Shown here: piece by piece, positions 36,569 through 46,662 of the stretch
Layout: each line of letters opens with the position of its first letter
How positions within the stretch are numbered: position 1 is the first letter of the stretch
Assembly: GCA_947494535.1 (NCBI GenBank)
Contig: CANLVU010000006.1
Span: 1 to 54,325, forward strand
Direction of reading: 5' to 3'
Length of the DNA stretch: 54,325 bases
DNA from: Cytophagaceae bacterium
GTDB taxonomy: Bacteria > Bacteroidota > Bacteroidia > Cytophagales > Spirosomataceae
Program-made: the position numbers and the translations under genes
Notes under the pieces: generated by a model
Told to the model about the DNA's origin: nothing
What the model saw: only the letters and a program-made list of their open reading frames with translations
The model's database searches: none

Positions 36569-37647
36569 TGGCAGAAAAGAAAACAATTGTTCTGGGAGAT
36601 GTTATTGAAACAATTAAAGGCTTCTTTAGCTATTTGCGTTCACAAGGGAAGTTAATAGCACTTTGTGCTGTTTTGGGTCTTGTGATTCCCATCATTTATC
36701 GGGCCTTTCAAAAACCAGCCTATGCAGCATCGACTACCTTCATTCTAGAGGAGAAATCTGCTGGTGGTGGGGGTCTTGCCGGCATCGCTTCCCAGGTCGG
36801 ATTAGACCTTGGAAATTTAGGTGGAGGTGGATCGAGTCTATTTTCCGGTGACAATATTCTCGATATCATTAAATCTCGAATGATCATTGAAAAAGTATTA
36901 CTCACGCCTATATCGGGTACTTCAGGGAAGACATTAGCCGATTTATATGTAGATTTTTCAGGCTTACAAGAGGAACTTCCATCACCCGTCTCATTTGCTA
37001 TTCCCGCAGCAATTGCGACAGACAGTGCCGTGAATTCGAGCCCATCCGCTGCATCATCTGCTGTTTCAGCGCCACACACGGTTTACCAAGATTCTGTATT
37101 GTATGTGATGTATGAGCGGATTGCTAAGAAGAACGTTTCCGTTGATCGATTAAATAAGAAGGGGTCTATTTTTAAGATTAGTATTGTTTCGCAAAACCAG
37201 ATTTTTTCAAAGAATTTTTCCGAGCGTCTTTTGAGAGAGACAACCACTTATTACGTGAACGTGAAGACGAGTAGTGCCCTAGCGAATGTAAAGCGATTGC
37301 AAGCGCGAGGAGACTCTTTATTGCGGGTTTTAAATGCGAAATCATACAATGCAGCTTCTTTCCAAATTTTAGATCCGAACGTGGCTTATAAGTCCATGTC
37401 CGTACCAGCGGAAGTTAGCTCTCGCGACAAGTCGATTGTGTTCAGTATCTATGCCGAGGTGACTAAGAATTTAGAGATGAGCCGCATCGCCCTTGTTTCT
37501 CAGACTCCTGTTATTCAACTGTTAGATGTTCCTAAGTATCCTTTAATGGATGACCGCAAATCGTTTTGGCTTCTGTCTTTAATTGGTTTATTAGCGGGCA
37601 TTTTTGTAGGTGTTTTTCTTTGCCTCTACCTTTATACGGATAAATAA
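36568..37647 (+). CDS. Wzz/chain-length determinant-like polysaccharide co-polymerase without kinase domain
   Basis: TM at about 30-50, FILEEKSAGGGGLAGIASQVGLDLG, C-terminal TM then stop; no Walker kinase domain. Confidence 0.82.
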   Translation: MAEKKTIVLGDVIETIKGFFSYLRSQGKLIALCAVLGLVIPIIYRAFQKPAYAASTTFILEEKSAGGGGLAGIASQVGLDLGNLGGGGSSLFSGDNILDIIKSRMIIEKVLLTPISGTSGKTLADLYVDFSGLQEELPSPVSFAIPAAIATDSAVNSSPSAASSAVSAPHTVYQDSVLYVMYERIAKKNVSVDRLNKKGSIFKISIVSQNQIFSKNFSERLLRETTTYYVNVKTSSALANVKRLQARGDSLLRVLNAKSYNAASFQILDPNVAYKSMSVPAEVSSRDKSIVFSIYAEVTKNLEMSRIALVSQTPVIQLLDVPKYPLMDDRKSFWLLSLIGLLAGIFVGVFLCLYLYTDK

Positions 37648-38366
37648 TGCGTCGGGTGTTTCTTTTGCGCGCTTACGGAGATTTTGCAATAGCGGTGCAA
37701 GGCCTAGCACCCACGGATGAAGTGATTGCGTCTTTGCATTTGAAACCTTTGTACGAGGCACTTGTTTCTAGAGCTTGTATTTCGCCGCGTGAGATAGAAT
37801 TTGTAGATTTTGGAATCCAAGGTTCGCAATTAAATCTATTTACCAATAAGCAGTTTTTGCGCATTGACACATTTCGTCAACTCGCGAAAATCAAAGCTTA
37901 CATTGAATCAAATCCCGGACAAAATGACTACGTAGAACAGAGCGCACGCTTAGGCCTTTTGAATCTATTCACTGGGCACCAGTTTAAATCAATTTTCGAG
38001 ACGGGCAATCCGGTTTACGCAGCGTATGACCTCCAAGTACAGGGATTAGGTAAACAGGGTAATCAGGTGTTAATTCTCCCGGATGCACGACTGGCTAAAA
38101 GAGAAATTCCTGCATCGATTCTTGTGCGTATGAAGGGTAGAGTAGCCCGCTTTGGCAAAGATTATTCAAATTTCGAGCAATTAATCGAATTAATTCAAGC
38201 TGCAGATTATATCTACACGGCTGATTCCTTGCCCCTTCACCTTGCTTATCTATGCCAAAAACCGCATTTCGTTTTATACCCGGAAGGGGGCAAAATAGAT
38301 TTTTTTACGCCCCATGTATTGGCATCTGGCGCATACAGCACGTTTAACCAATTTAACCATGTTTAA
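37647..38366 (+). CDS. Glycosyltransferase family 9-like/heptosyltransferase-like protein
   Basis: MRRVFLLRAYGDFAIAVQGL...; C-terminal YIYTADSLPLHLAYLCQKPHFVLYP. Confidence 0.55.
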   Translation: MRRVFLLRAYGDFAIAVQGLAPTDEVIASLHLKPLYEALVSRACISPREIEFVDFGIQGSQLNLFTNKQFLRIDTFRQLAKIKAYIESNPGQNDYVEQSARLGLLNLFTGHQFKSIFETGNPVYAAYDLQVQGLGKQGNQVLILPDARLAKREIPASILVRMKGRVARFGKDYSNFEQLIELIQAADYIYTADSLPLHLAYLCQKPHFVLYPEGGKIDFFTPHVLASGAYSTFNQFNHV

Positions 38367-39051
38367 GCGCGCCTTTGTTCTCTTTTCTGAACACGAGACA
38401 GAGCGATTTGCTCATGTCGAAAAGATGCGCGCTATTATTCCCGCTTTAGAGGTAGTGGAGCCCATTTTCCCGTCTAGAGTACATGTTCCTTTTTTAGACG
38501 CGATGATTGAAAAGTCTCACAATCGGACTGGGAAGGCTTTATTAGCAACGGAAATTGGCGTGATTTTGAGTCATCGAAAGGTGTGGTCTTTAATTGCCCG
38601 CGATAAGTCGGAGGAGCACTTTTTAGTGTTAGAATCAGATAGCCGAATGTTGAAGCCAGAACTTTTGAAAGCTGAACCAGCGAAAAAATATGATCTATTT
38701 TTCTGGGGTGCCTGGAATGGCTATGTGAGTCTGAAGAAATCAACTGTTCAAAATGGCGTGGGCGAACCCTTGATTAAATCTGTATATGGAGCTTATGGTT
38801 ATTCTCTGAATTCGAAAGCTGCACAGTATTTATTACAGAAAACGGCTCAGATTGCTTACCCAGTCGATATGTACAAGCGTTTCGTGGATCCAACAGAAAT
38901 TTCTTTAGGGGCAATTGTCCCAGAGGTGATTTCTACCTGGCGAACCTCAGGTTCATTGATTCGACGGGAGAGTCGCTGGAATCTGATGACCACTGAATTA
39001 ATTAGGTTGATTTTCTATTGCCGAAACACGATACAATCGTACTTTTGTTAA
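38359..39051 (+). CDS. Glycosyltransferase family 25-like (LPS biosynthesis)
   Basis: GEIG-like ATEIGVILSHRKVWSLIARDKSEEHFLVLESDSRM; AYGYSLNSKAAQYLL. Start MFKRAFV at 38359. Confidence 0.75.
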   Translation: MFKRAFVLFSEHETERFAHVEKMRAIIPALEVVEPIFPSRVHVPFLDAMIEKSHNRTGKALLATEIGVILSHRKVWSLIARDKSEEHFLVLESDSRMLKPELLKAEPAKKYDLFFWGAWNGYVSLKKSTVQNGVGEPLIKSVYGAYGYSLNSKAAQYLLQKTAQIAYPVDMYKRFVDPTEISLGAIVPEVISTWRTSGSLIRRESRWNLMTTELIRLIFYCRNTIQSYFC

Positions 39052-39052
39052 T

Positions 39053-39874
39053 ATGAGTCAACCAGCTTCTATCGTAGCCATTACCTGGGACGGGAAATCG
39101 AGTCCTATGGATCACATCCATTTTGATGCGGATCCGGCGTTTGATTGGTTGCTATACGATTATAGTGGGGCGGTATCAGAAGCTCCAATGCCCGTGGTAC
39201 ACTATATCTCCATAAAATCAGAGTGCAAGGGCGATGTGATGCAAAATATTTACTCATCCTTGGTGTCCACTCCATTGACATATATAGGCTTTTTAGATGA
39301 TGATCAAATCATCTCGGTTTCCGATCTGAACAAGCTCTTTTTTATAGCCAACTTGGAGAAATTAGATGTTTTCCAGCCTAGCTTACATCACGATTCTTAC
39401 TATAATTTGCGTCAATTTTTACATAAGCCAGGTTATTTAGTCCAAGACACGTGGTGGGTGGAAATTATGTCCCCTTTCTATAGTGAGGCTGTTTTTCAGG
39501 CTGCGGGACCTCATTTTAAACATTCGATTTCCGGTACGGGACTCGATGTGTATTTGATTCCTACGATTCAGCGCCTAATAGGGAAAATGAAGACGACTGT
39601 GGTGCATGGAGTGCAATTAAAGCATGCTCGCCCCATTAGAACTGATAACCGCGTATTCTCTAACGGTAAAACGAATTTAGAGGAAATACGGCATTTACAG
39701 GAGGTTTGTCGAGCCATGGCGGCAGAGAAACCGGAGCTATTTGATTCAGAATTTCATGCGCAGGTTTTAGATAGACGCTATATACATGGGGTACCTTTGG
39801 CTTATAAAATCCAGCGTATTCCGCGTATGTTACGCAACTTGTACAAACTCATTGTAGACGCTAGTTACCGCTAA
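39053..39874 (+). CDS. Putative GT-A-like transferase of uncharacterised (possibly DUF707-like) family
   Basis: YIGFLDDDQIISVSDLNKLFFIANLEKLDVFQPSL; HSISGTGLDVYLIPTI. Acidic DDD motif, gene context. Confidence 0.5.
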   Translation: MSQPASIVAITWDGKSSPMDHIHFDADPAFDWLLYDYSGAVSEAPMPVVHYISIKSECKGDVMQNIYSSLVSTPLTYIGFLDDDQIISVSDLNKLFFIANLEKLDVFQPSLHHDSYYNLRQFLHKPGYLVQDTWWVEIMSPFYSEAVFQAAGPHFKHSISGTGLDVYLIPTIQRLIGKMKTTVVHGVQLKHARPIRTDNRVFSNGKTNLEEIRHLQEVCRAMAAEKPELFDSEFHAQVLDRRYIHGVPLAYKIQRIPRMLRNLYKLIVDASYR

Positions 39875-41325
39875 TGGAAACCCGGAAAAATGTCTTTTAT
39901 AACGTTTTACTAGCAATTACGCAGGTATTGTTCCCGCTGATCACTTTCCCTTATTTAGCTCGAACCCTGGGTCCTGAGCACGTAGGAGTTTTAAATTTTG
40001 CAGAAAGCTTCGCTCGTTATTTTGTTCTTTTAGCGGCTCTTGGTATCCCCATTTATGGAGTTCGCGAAGTGGCAAAAGTGGCAGCCGATCGTACGCTGTT
40101 AACGAAAACTGCCACGGAAATTTTCATCATTAATGCCTTAGGAACAGTTTTTTTAAGTTTGATTTTTTTGGCATTTATCTATTGGCTACCCCAGTTATCG
40201 GCGGAAAAAACCTTGTTTAACTGGGCGCTGCTTTATTTTATTCTACAAGTCTTCCAATTAGAATGGTTTTTTTCCGGAATGAATCAATTCAAGTTTATCG
40301 CGATTAGGTCACTGCTGATTCGTTTATTCTTTATTGCAGTTGTTTTTTTATTTATTCGGAGCACAAATGATTACGTTAATTATTTTCGGATGCAGGTGGG
40401 GCTGGCCGTCGTATTAGCCGCATTAAATGGGAAAAGATTGTGGGATTTATTGGACTTTTCTAGCCTTTCATTCGCAAAATTAGAGCTGAAGAAACATCTG
40501 AAACCTTTAGCGCTGTTATTTTTAACCATTTTCACGATATCGGTTTATTTTTCTTTAGATACCATTTTATTAGGCTTCTTAGCGGATAATGAGAGTGTGG
40601 GTTATTACTCTTCTGCCTTAAAATTAAATCGATTATTTATCGGGGTTTTAAGCGCCATCTCCGTGGCTATGTTTCCTGGTTTAGTGAATTTATATCACCA
40701 TGGTAATAAAGAGGAATTTGTTGTGATGGTCAAACAATGTTTTTACGTGTTACTTAGCCTATCCATGCCGCTAGTCCTAGGAATCATCACCTGCGCACCT
40801 GAAATCATTCATATTTTATTTGGTAAGGCTTTTGATAGAGCGATTCTTCCATTACAAATTACGGCACCCTTGATATTGATCATTAGTATGTCTGGGATTT
40901 TTGGCTTCCAAATTCTTAGCGCCGTAGGCAAGGATAAATCAATCTTGATTTCCGCATTTATGGGGATGTTAATTAGCATCATTTTGGCCTTTCAATTGGT
41001 GCCTATTTACCAAGAAAATGGTGCAGCGTTGACAATTCTACTGACAGAATTAACGGTATGTCTGGCATTTATTTTCTTTACTCGTAAGGAAATTGCCTTG
41101 TCAAATTATAGCCTTGTCTTTTTTCAGCAAATAGCCGGTTTGATTCCTTACTTAGGGATTGTCTTTCTTTTTAAACTTTTCGTTCCTACGCTTTTATTGC
41201 GACTGCTGGTGATAGGGATATTTTCACTCGCATGGTTTGTGGTATTACAAATGTTTATTTTGCCTAATTCCCTCTTTAGAATGCAATGGAATCGTTTAGC
41301 TGATCGCTTTACCAAAGAGGTATAA
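39874..41325 (+). CDS. Second Wzx-like flippase/oligosaccharide translocase
   Basis: LAITQVLFPLITFPYLARTLGPEHVGVLNFAESFARYFVLLAALGIPIYGVREVAK. Confidence 0.93.
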   Translation: METRKNVFYNVLLAITQVLFPLITFPYLARTLGPEHVGVLNFAESFARYFVLLAALGIPIYGVREVAKVAADRTLLTKTATEIFIINALGTVFLSLIFLAFIYWLPQLSAEKTLFNWALLYFILQVFQLEWFFSGMNQFKFIAIRSLLIRLFFIAVVFLFIRSTNDYVNYFRMQVGLAVVLAALNGKRLWDLLDFSSLSFAKLELKKHLKPLALLFLTIFTISVYFSLDTILLGFLADNESVGYYSSALKLNRLFIGVLSAISVAMFPGLVNLYHHGNKEEFVVMVKQCFYVLLSLSMPLVLGIITCAPEIIHILFGKAFDRAILPLQITAPLILIISMSGIFGFQILSAVGKDKSILISAFMGMLISIILAFQLVPIYQENGAALTILLTELTVCLAFIFFTRKEIALSNYSLVFFQQIAGLIPYLGIVFLFKLFVPTLLLRLLVIGIFSLAWFVVLQMFILPNSLFRMQWNRLADRFTKEV

Positions 41326-42186
41326 ACTAGCGCGTAGCTGGAAATAAGTCTTTCCATATGCTGCGTAAATCTCAATTTGTTCCTGAATCTTCGCCTTGTT
41401 CATATAGGGCAAATCCAAATTCGTGTAGAGTCGCTTCATCGAAGATTTCCACGTAGCAAAATCTTTCATCACGGGGATTCCATCGTATAAGGCCATATTA
41501 AATGCACGAATTTTTTCTATTTCTACCATTTCTCCCCCTACTTGTTGTTTTGCATGAATACGGTAGCGAAAAAGCTTCTCGGGGTTTGCGGCTAACCGAT
41601 TTTGTGAGGCATAATACAAGCCTATCCAGCCGTCATGTAATAATCCAGGTAAGGAGGGGATATCATTTAGCAGAAATGCGTCATCTCGTTTTATGGCTAA
41701 TCCAGCCCCGGTAACCACATTGTCTACCCGCTGAATGAATTCTGTTAATGATACCTCAGAAAAAGGAAATCCAATGATGTCCCATAAAGACCTGTGCGCT
41801 GTCTTTTTTCCCGCCTCGTCAATAAGGGTGGCATTGCTAAATACGGCGTCTATACCCGCGTTTTTTTCGAAAAAAGCGATAGTCTTCTCTACTTTATCTT
41901 CTTCCCACACATCATCCTGATCCGCTAAAAATAGCATATCTCCACTAGTCAACCGAAGGCATTGTTGCATATTCGCCACCGTACCTAGGGTCTTTTTATT
42001 CAAATAAAGTTGTATTTGGGGATAGTTAGCGGCATAGTGCTGAAGTATTTCTCGCGTGCCATCAGTCGAACCATCATCACAAACGATGATCTCATGGACA
42101 GGAATACTTTGGCCTAAAATCGAATCCATTTGCGCCTTTACATATGCCGCGCCCTGGAAGGTGATCATGGATACAGATAAATTCAT
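41296..42186 (-). CDS. Glycosyltransferase family 2 (rhamnosyltransferase-like)
   Basis: VSMITFQGAAYVKAQMDSILGQSIPVHEIIVCDDGSTDGTREILQHYA...DMLFLADQDDVWEEDKV. Confidence 0.92.
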   Translation of the reverse strand: MNLSVSMITFQGAAYVKAQMDSILGQSIPVHEIIVCDDGSTDGTREILQHYAANYPQIQLYLNKKTLGTVANMQQCLRLTSGDMLFLADQDDVWEEDKVEKTIAFFEKNAGIDAVFSNATLIDEAGKKTAHRSLWDIIGFPFSEVSLTEFIQRVDNVVTGAGLAIKRDDAFLLNDIPSLPGLLHDGWIGLYYASQNRLAANPEKLFRYRIHAKQQVGGEMVEIEKIRAFNMALYDGIPVMKDFATWKSSMKRLYTNLDLPYMNKAKIQEQIEIYAAYGKTYFQLRASLYLFGKAIS

Positions 42187-42222
42187 AACTTTGTTAAATT
42201 ATCAAAAATAGGACGATTTTCA

Positions 42223-43794
42223 ATGAATTTGCGACGCATAATTTTTTCTAGCCTGCTGTTTACGTCCTTTTTTTCAATGGCCCAAAACGCAATCCCCATT
42301 GGATTCTCAGACATCGATGAACAAGTACGAAACTTACAGTTACTAGGCAAGGTAGATGCAAATCAATCCATGATGGCCAGGCCCTTTTATTCTACGGGCA
42401 AACAAAGTTACCAAGACTTATATCGATTACTAGATCCGACCGCTAAAGACTCTATAAAAAGTCTTAAGAAAGGAGTTTTTCAGGCCATTTTGTTGCCTGC
42501 TTCTTTCACCCAAAAGCTGAATACCTCCCGTCCATATGGTTGGAATGATCAAGCAATGTCTTATTCTAATGGGTATCAGATGCAGGCGAGCGCCGGAATC
42601 TATGCCCGCTTGAGTATTCTGCATATTCAATTTAAACCGGAATATGTTCATACTGGATCAGCAGATTATCAAACGAGTGACTCGTGGGGCCAAGTAAACC
42701 CCTCCTTAAATCGCCTAAGTTTAGGCCAATCTTCTGTTCGATTAGAGGCAGGTGGCATCTCGGTGGGAGTTTCTAATCAAAATTTATGGTGGGGTCCTGG
42801 ACGTTATTCATCGTTATTAATGACGAACAATGCTGCAGGATTTTTGCATTATAGCCTAAACACTACTAGACCGCTGAAGACCCCGCTCGGCAGTTTTGAA
42901 TTTCAATTGATCCTAGGCAGGATGACAAGAGACTCCTTGCAAGGCTTTGAAAATAATGCTTTGAAAACGCGGGAATTATCCGCTAATCCGAAAAACCGTC
43001 AATACAGCGGCATCATTCTAACCTACCAGCCGCGGTTTTTGAAGAACATCTTCTTTTCGGTATCTAGAGCATTTCAGAATTACGAAGTTTCAAAGCCTGA
43101 GGCAAAGGTGATGAATACCTATTTTCCTGTTCTGAACAATCTATTTAAAAACGAATATAATGACGATACGCTGAGTAAGGATCAAATTCTAAGCTTTTCT
43201 ACGCGGTGGTTAATGCCTAAAAATCACGCTGAAATCTATGCGGAATTTGGGTATAATGATGCGAAAGAAAATATGCGGGATCTTTATTTAGATATGGGTC
43301 ACTCGTCAGCTTGGATGGTCGGATTTAAAAAATTGCATCCCTTGAATAGTCGATCTTTCCTTTCATTAGAGGCAGAGGCGATTCGAATCTCAGAATTACC
43401 ATCTTACTTGACTCGCCCAGCTGGGAATTGGTATGAACATGGTCAAGTATTAGAAGGGTTTACGAATAATAATCAGATAATAGCGAATGGGGCTGGCCAT
43501 GGAAATGATGCGCAATCATTTGCCATTAGTTGGAATCAAGGTTGGACAAAATTAGGGTTTTCGTTTCAACACATCTCCAATAAGCCACGCACTTATGTGA
43601 GTGGGGGTAACGCCGTTTGGTTAAGGGATGTGAAATGGGATGACTATGTTTTTGGATTACAAGGAGGCTATCGTTATAAAAAACTATTATTTACCGGGGA
43701 TCTTAAGTGGGTAAATGCCTCTAATTATTTATGGGAAGCCGGGAATTCAAAATCGAATCTTTTTGCCTTCATTAATACAATTTTTCTATGGTAA
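42223..43794 (+). CDS. Capsule assembly Wzi family outer-membrane protein, paralog 1
   Basis: Signal peptide; VGVSNQNLWWGPGRYSSLLMTNNAAGFLHYSLNTTRPLKTPLGSFEFQ. Confidence 0.88.
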   Translation: MNLRRIIFSSLLFTSFFSMAQNAIPIGFSDIDEQVRNLQLLGKVDANQSMMARPFYSTGKQSYQDLYRLLDPTAKDSIKSLKKGVFQAILLPASFTQKLNTSRPYGWNDQAMSYSNGYQMQASAGIYARLSILHIQFKPEYVHTGSADYQTSDSWGQVNPSLNRLSLGQSSVRLEAGGISVGVSNQNLWWGPGRYSSLLMTNNAAGFLHYSLNTTRPLKTPLGSFEFQLILGRMTRDSLQGFENNALKTRELSANPKNRQYSGIILTYQPRFLKNIFFSVSRAFQNYEVSKPEAKVMNTYFPVLNNLFKNEYNDDTLSKDQILSFSTRWLMPKNHAEIYAEFGYNDAKENMRDLYLDMGHSSAWMVGFKKLHPLNSRSFLSLEAEAIRISELPSYLTRPAGNWYEHGQVLEGFTNNNQIIANGAGHGNDAQSFAISWNQGWTKLGFSFQHISNKPRTYVSGGNAVWLRDVKWDDYVFGLQGGYRYKKLLFTGDLKWVNASNYLWEAGNSKSNLFAFINTIFLW

Positions 43795-45419
43795 AGTACG
43801 TGTTAGGCCTCTTATTGCTATCATGCTCGGTCTTCGCTCAGACGACTTTACTGGATGATATTTCCTTATTAGATACACACCGCAATGCACAGCTATTGAA
43901 TGGGGCAGATTCAGGTTCGTATCAGAATCAATCATTTATGATTCGATCTACCTCTGCCTTACAACAACTCGTCTCTGTACCACATAAGGAGTCTTCAATT
44001 CTCCAAAATGTCACCCTTCGACATACCATTCATTATAATGACGTTATGCCTCTTGGTTATAACCAAGGGACCCTCTATCCAGCAGTTGGATTTCAACGTC
44101 GATCGAGTTTAGGAGTACATTTGTCGTGGAAATTTTTAGATATTAATCTTCAACCGGAGTGGGTGATCGCGGAAAATTCACCTCCTCCTGTCTTTGTCGG
44201 TAATCCGCAAGATGGTAATTACATCACACGTATATTTTTTATTATTAATAATCAGATCGACTATTATAGTCGATTTGGGGAGGAGCCATTAAAAACTTTT
44301 TTCCCAGGGCAATCACGGATTGCTTTTCAAGTTAAAAACATCGCGACAGGAATTTCCACCGAGAATAATTGGTGGGGGGCGGGCTATAAAAACAGCCTAA
44401 TGATGACCAATGAAGCTGCCGGATTCGTGCATTATTTTCTACAAACTAGAAAACCAGTACTTACGCCAATCGGAACTTTTGAAGGGAAAGGGCTCATAGG
44501 TATGCTAGAAAATCCGAGCATGTATTCGCCAGAAGATAAATATTTTAGACCCTTGTGGGCAGGAGGGATTGAGAACAAAAATAACTCTGTTCGAATGTTA
44601 AAGGCCTTTATTGTTAATTGGCAGCCTAAATGGGTGCCTAATCTTTTTGTAGGTTATTCTGTAGCTCGCCAAACCTACTTCACAAATGTAGAACCACAAC
44701 CCGGCAAAGAATTTATTGCTAATCCTAAAATGGATTTAGGGGCCTTCTTATTTAGGGTTGCTTTGCCTAAAGACCATGCAGAAATTTATGCAGAATTTGG
44801 ACAACCAGATAAGTTAGTGGGGCCTGCCAGTTTTTTTGGAGATTCAACTAAAACAGGATTTATCATAGGAGGGAGAAAGCTGTTTCCACTCAATAAACGG
44901 AATAAGTCGTTTATTCAATTCGATATAGAATTTGCGCAATTGCAACTAATGGACCCTGCTTTAGTGATTAGGGCTACTGCTGGTGAACCTAATCGATATA
45001 GCTGGTACACAAGTACACAGGTTCGCCAAGGCTATACCCAAAACGCCAAAATGCTTGGGGCATCCATAGGACCAGGTTCAAATAGCCAAACCATTAATCT
45101 AAGCTGGCACAAAGGCAATAATTTAATAAGACTTCACGCGGAGCGTTTAGCTCGAAATAATGACTTTTATCTCTATCAATATTATGCTACGGGGTATACG
45201 AATAGGTATTGGGTGAATTTGATGTTGGGAGCAGAAGCTCAAGTAGAATTAGGAAGACACCTCCTCCTAGGGGGATCCGTTTTTCAAACTTCCGTTAATA
45301 ACTACATGTGGGTCAGACTTGAAGATGGATCCGGATGGTCTGATTCTTCGTCTAAATCAGATTATACTAACCTCCAGTGGCAGGTATCTCTAAAATATAG
45401 TCTTCATGGAAGTCGTTAA
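43788..45419 (+). CDS. Capsule assembly Wzi family outer-membrane protein, paralog 2
   Basis: TGISTENNWWGAGYKNSLMMTNEAAGFVHYFLQTRKPVLTPIGTFEGK. Confidence 0.88.
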   Translation: MVKYVLGLLLLSCSVFAQTTLLDDISLLDTHRNAQLLNGADSGSYQNQSFMIRSTSALQQLVSVPHKESSILQNVTLRHTIHYNDVMPLGYNQGTLYPAVGFQRRSSLGVHLSWKFLDINLQPEWVIAENSPPPVFVGNPQDGNYITRIFFIINNQIDYYSRFGEEPLKTFFPGQSRIAFQVKNIATGISTENNWWGAGYKNSLMMTNEAAGFVHYFLQTRKPVLTPIGTFEGKGLIGMLENPSMYSPEDKYFRPLWAGGIENKNNSVRMLKAFIVNWQPKWVPNLFVGYSVARQTYFTNVEPQPGKEFIANPKMDLGAFLFRVALPKDHAEIYAEFGQPDKLVGPASFFGDSTKTGFIIGGRKLFPLNKRNKSFIQFDIEFAQLQLMDPALVIRATAGEPNRYSWYTSTQVRQGYTQNAKMLGASIGPGSNSQTINLSWHKGNNLIRLHAERLARNNDFYLYQYYATGYTNRYWVNLMLGAEAQVELGRHLLLGGSVFQTSVNNYMWVRLEDGSGWSDSSSKSDYTNLQWQVSLKYSLHGSR

Positions 45420-46662
45420 AAAACTTTATTTACAGGCTTATTTCTTTGTGATGGCACTCTATGTGTTTTTTAACAAGGGCATTGCTTATAGTTTTTTAGC
45501 AGAAGCGATTTGGGTAGGGGGATTTATTGTCTTGTTTCTAACGAGAAAGGAATACACTTTTGGCTGGGATAAGCGTACTAAGATTTTAGGTTTTTTTCTT
45601 CTTATTACGCTGGGCTATATTGGTTGGGGATTAAGGTTCTATACCCTCTTTGATGTGGTTCGCGATTCCTTTGTTATTCAATATGCCTGGTTTGCCTTCT
45701 TTATGTTTTTGTTTAAGGATTTACAGCAAATGATTTGGAAGTATATAGTGGTCATTTATACCTGGTTTCCCTTATTTGCGCTATTTAATTTTTACATTCA
45801 GAATTTTTCGGAATTTTTCGATAACCGGGTTTTCTTCGGAACGGTTCCTTTCGCACTGTACAAATATGGGGATATGGGAGTCCATCTGCTGATTTCCTCC
45901 CTAGTTTTGCTATTGTATTTGAGAGATCGTTCTGTTCGTTTCCAAATAACAATGGCTATCGCTATCCTCTTGAATTTGCTCATTATTACTGCTTACTCCC
46001 GTTCCGGTATGCTGGCTTATGTGATCGGAATTGGGCTATTCGTAATGTATACAAAACAGCAAGCGGTACGGGATTTAATGAAGAAATACCTGCGTTACCT
46101 TCCGCTTGTTTTATTAGTGGTGCTCCCCCTGTATGGTTCGATAAAGGTGAGGGAAAATTTCCAAGGTCGAAAGGTGGGGATGGAGCAATTAGTGGAGAAT
46201 GTAAGCTCCATCTTTGGAACAGGTAAAGATGTAACCTTAGAAGACAATAAAATATGGCGATTGGTCTGGTGGGCCAATATTTTAGAGTATAGCGTGAGTC
46301 CTGAATTTGTATTGCAAGGGAAGGGGTTAGGGATGAGTTTAGCCGAAAGCGATATTATTACAACTGATTCGGAAGATCTAAGATCGCCTCATAATTTTAA
46401 TTTAACGATGTTGGCCCGTTTTGGTTGGCCCCTGTTTCTCTTGTGGTCTTATTGGTTATTCTGCTTATTCAAGCCCATGTTTAAACGTCAACTTTCGGAT
46501 CAGCAACTGATGATTTCTTGTGTGCTGTTTACTTTTTGGTTGAATGGTAGCTTTGATGTGTTTCTAGAAGGGCCTATGGGAGCCTTTCCTTTTTGGACCT
46601 GGGTAGGACTCTACTTTATAGTCGATTTTTTCCCAGAAAAACCGGAGGTTATAGAAGATTAG
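45406..46662 (+). CDS. O-antigen ligase/polymerase-like (Wzy) membrane protein
   Basis: Multi-TM; YSRSGMLAYVIGIGLFV, QGKGLGMSLAESD...SPHNFNLTMLARFGWPLFLLWSYWLF. Confidence 0.8.
   Translation: MEVVKKLYLQAYFFVMALYVFFNKGIAYSFLAEAIWVGGFIVLFLTRKEYTFGWDKRTKILGFFLLITLGYIGWGLRFYTLFDVVRDSFVIQYAWFAFFMFLFKDLQQMIWKYIVVIYTWFPLFALFNFYIQNFSEFFDNRVFFGTVPFALYKYGDMGVHLLISSLVLLLYLRDRSVRFQITMAIAILLNLLIITAYSRSGMLAYVIGIGLFVMYTKQQAVRDLMKKYLRYLPLVLLVVLPLYGSIKVRENFQGRKVGMEQLVENVSSIFGTGKDVTLEDNKIWRLVWWANILEYSVSPEFVLQGKGLGMSLAESDIITTDSEDLRSPHNFNLTMLARFGWPLFLLWSYWLFCLFKPMFKRQLSDQQLMISCVLFTFWLNGSFDVFLEGPMGAFPFWTWVGLYFIVDFFPEKPEVIED

Noticed and set aside
36720-37079. 119-aa antisense ORF opposite the Wzz-like gene
   Set aside because: Low-complexity, no family, fully opposite a well-supported CDS; typical shadow ORF.
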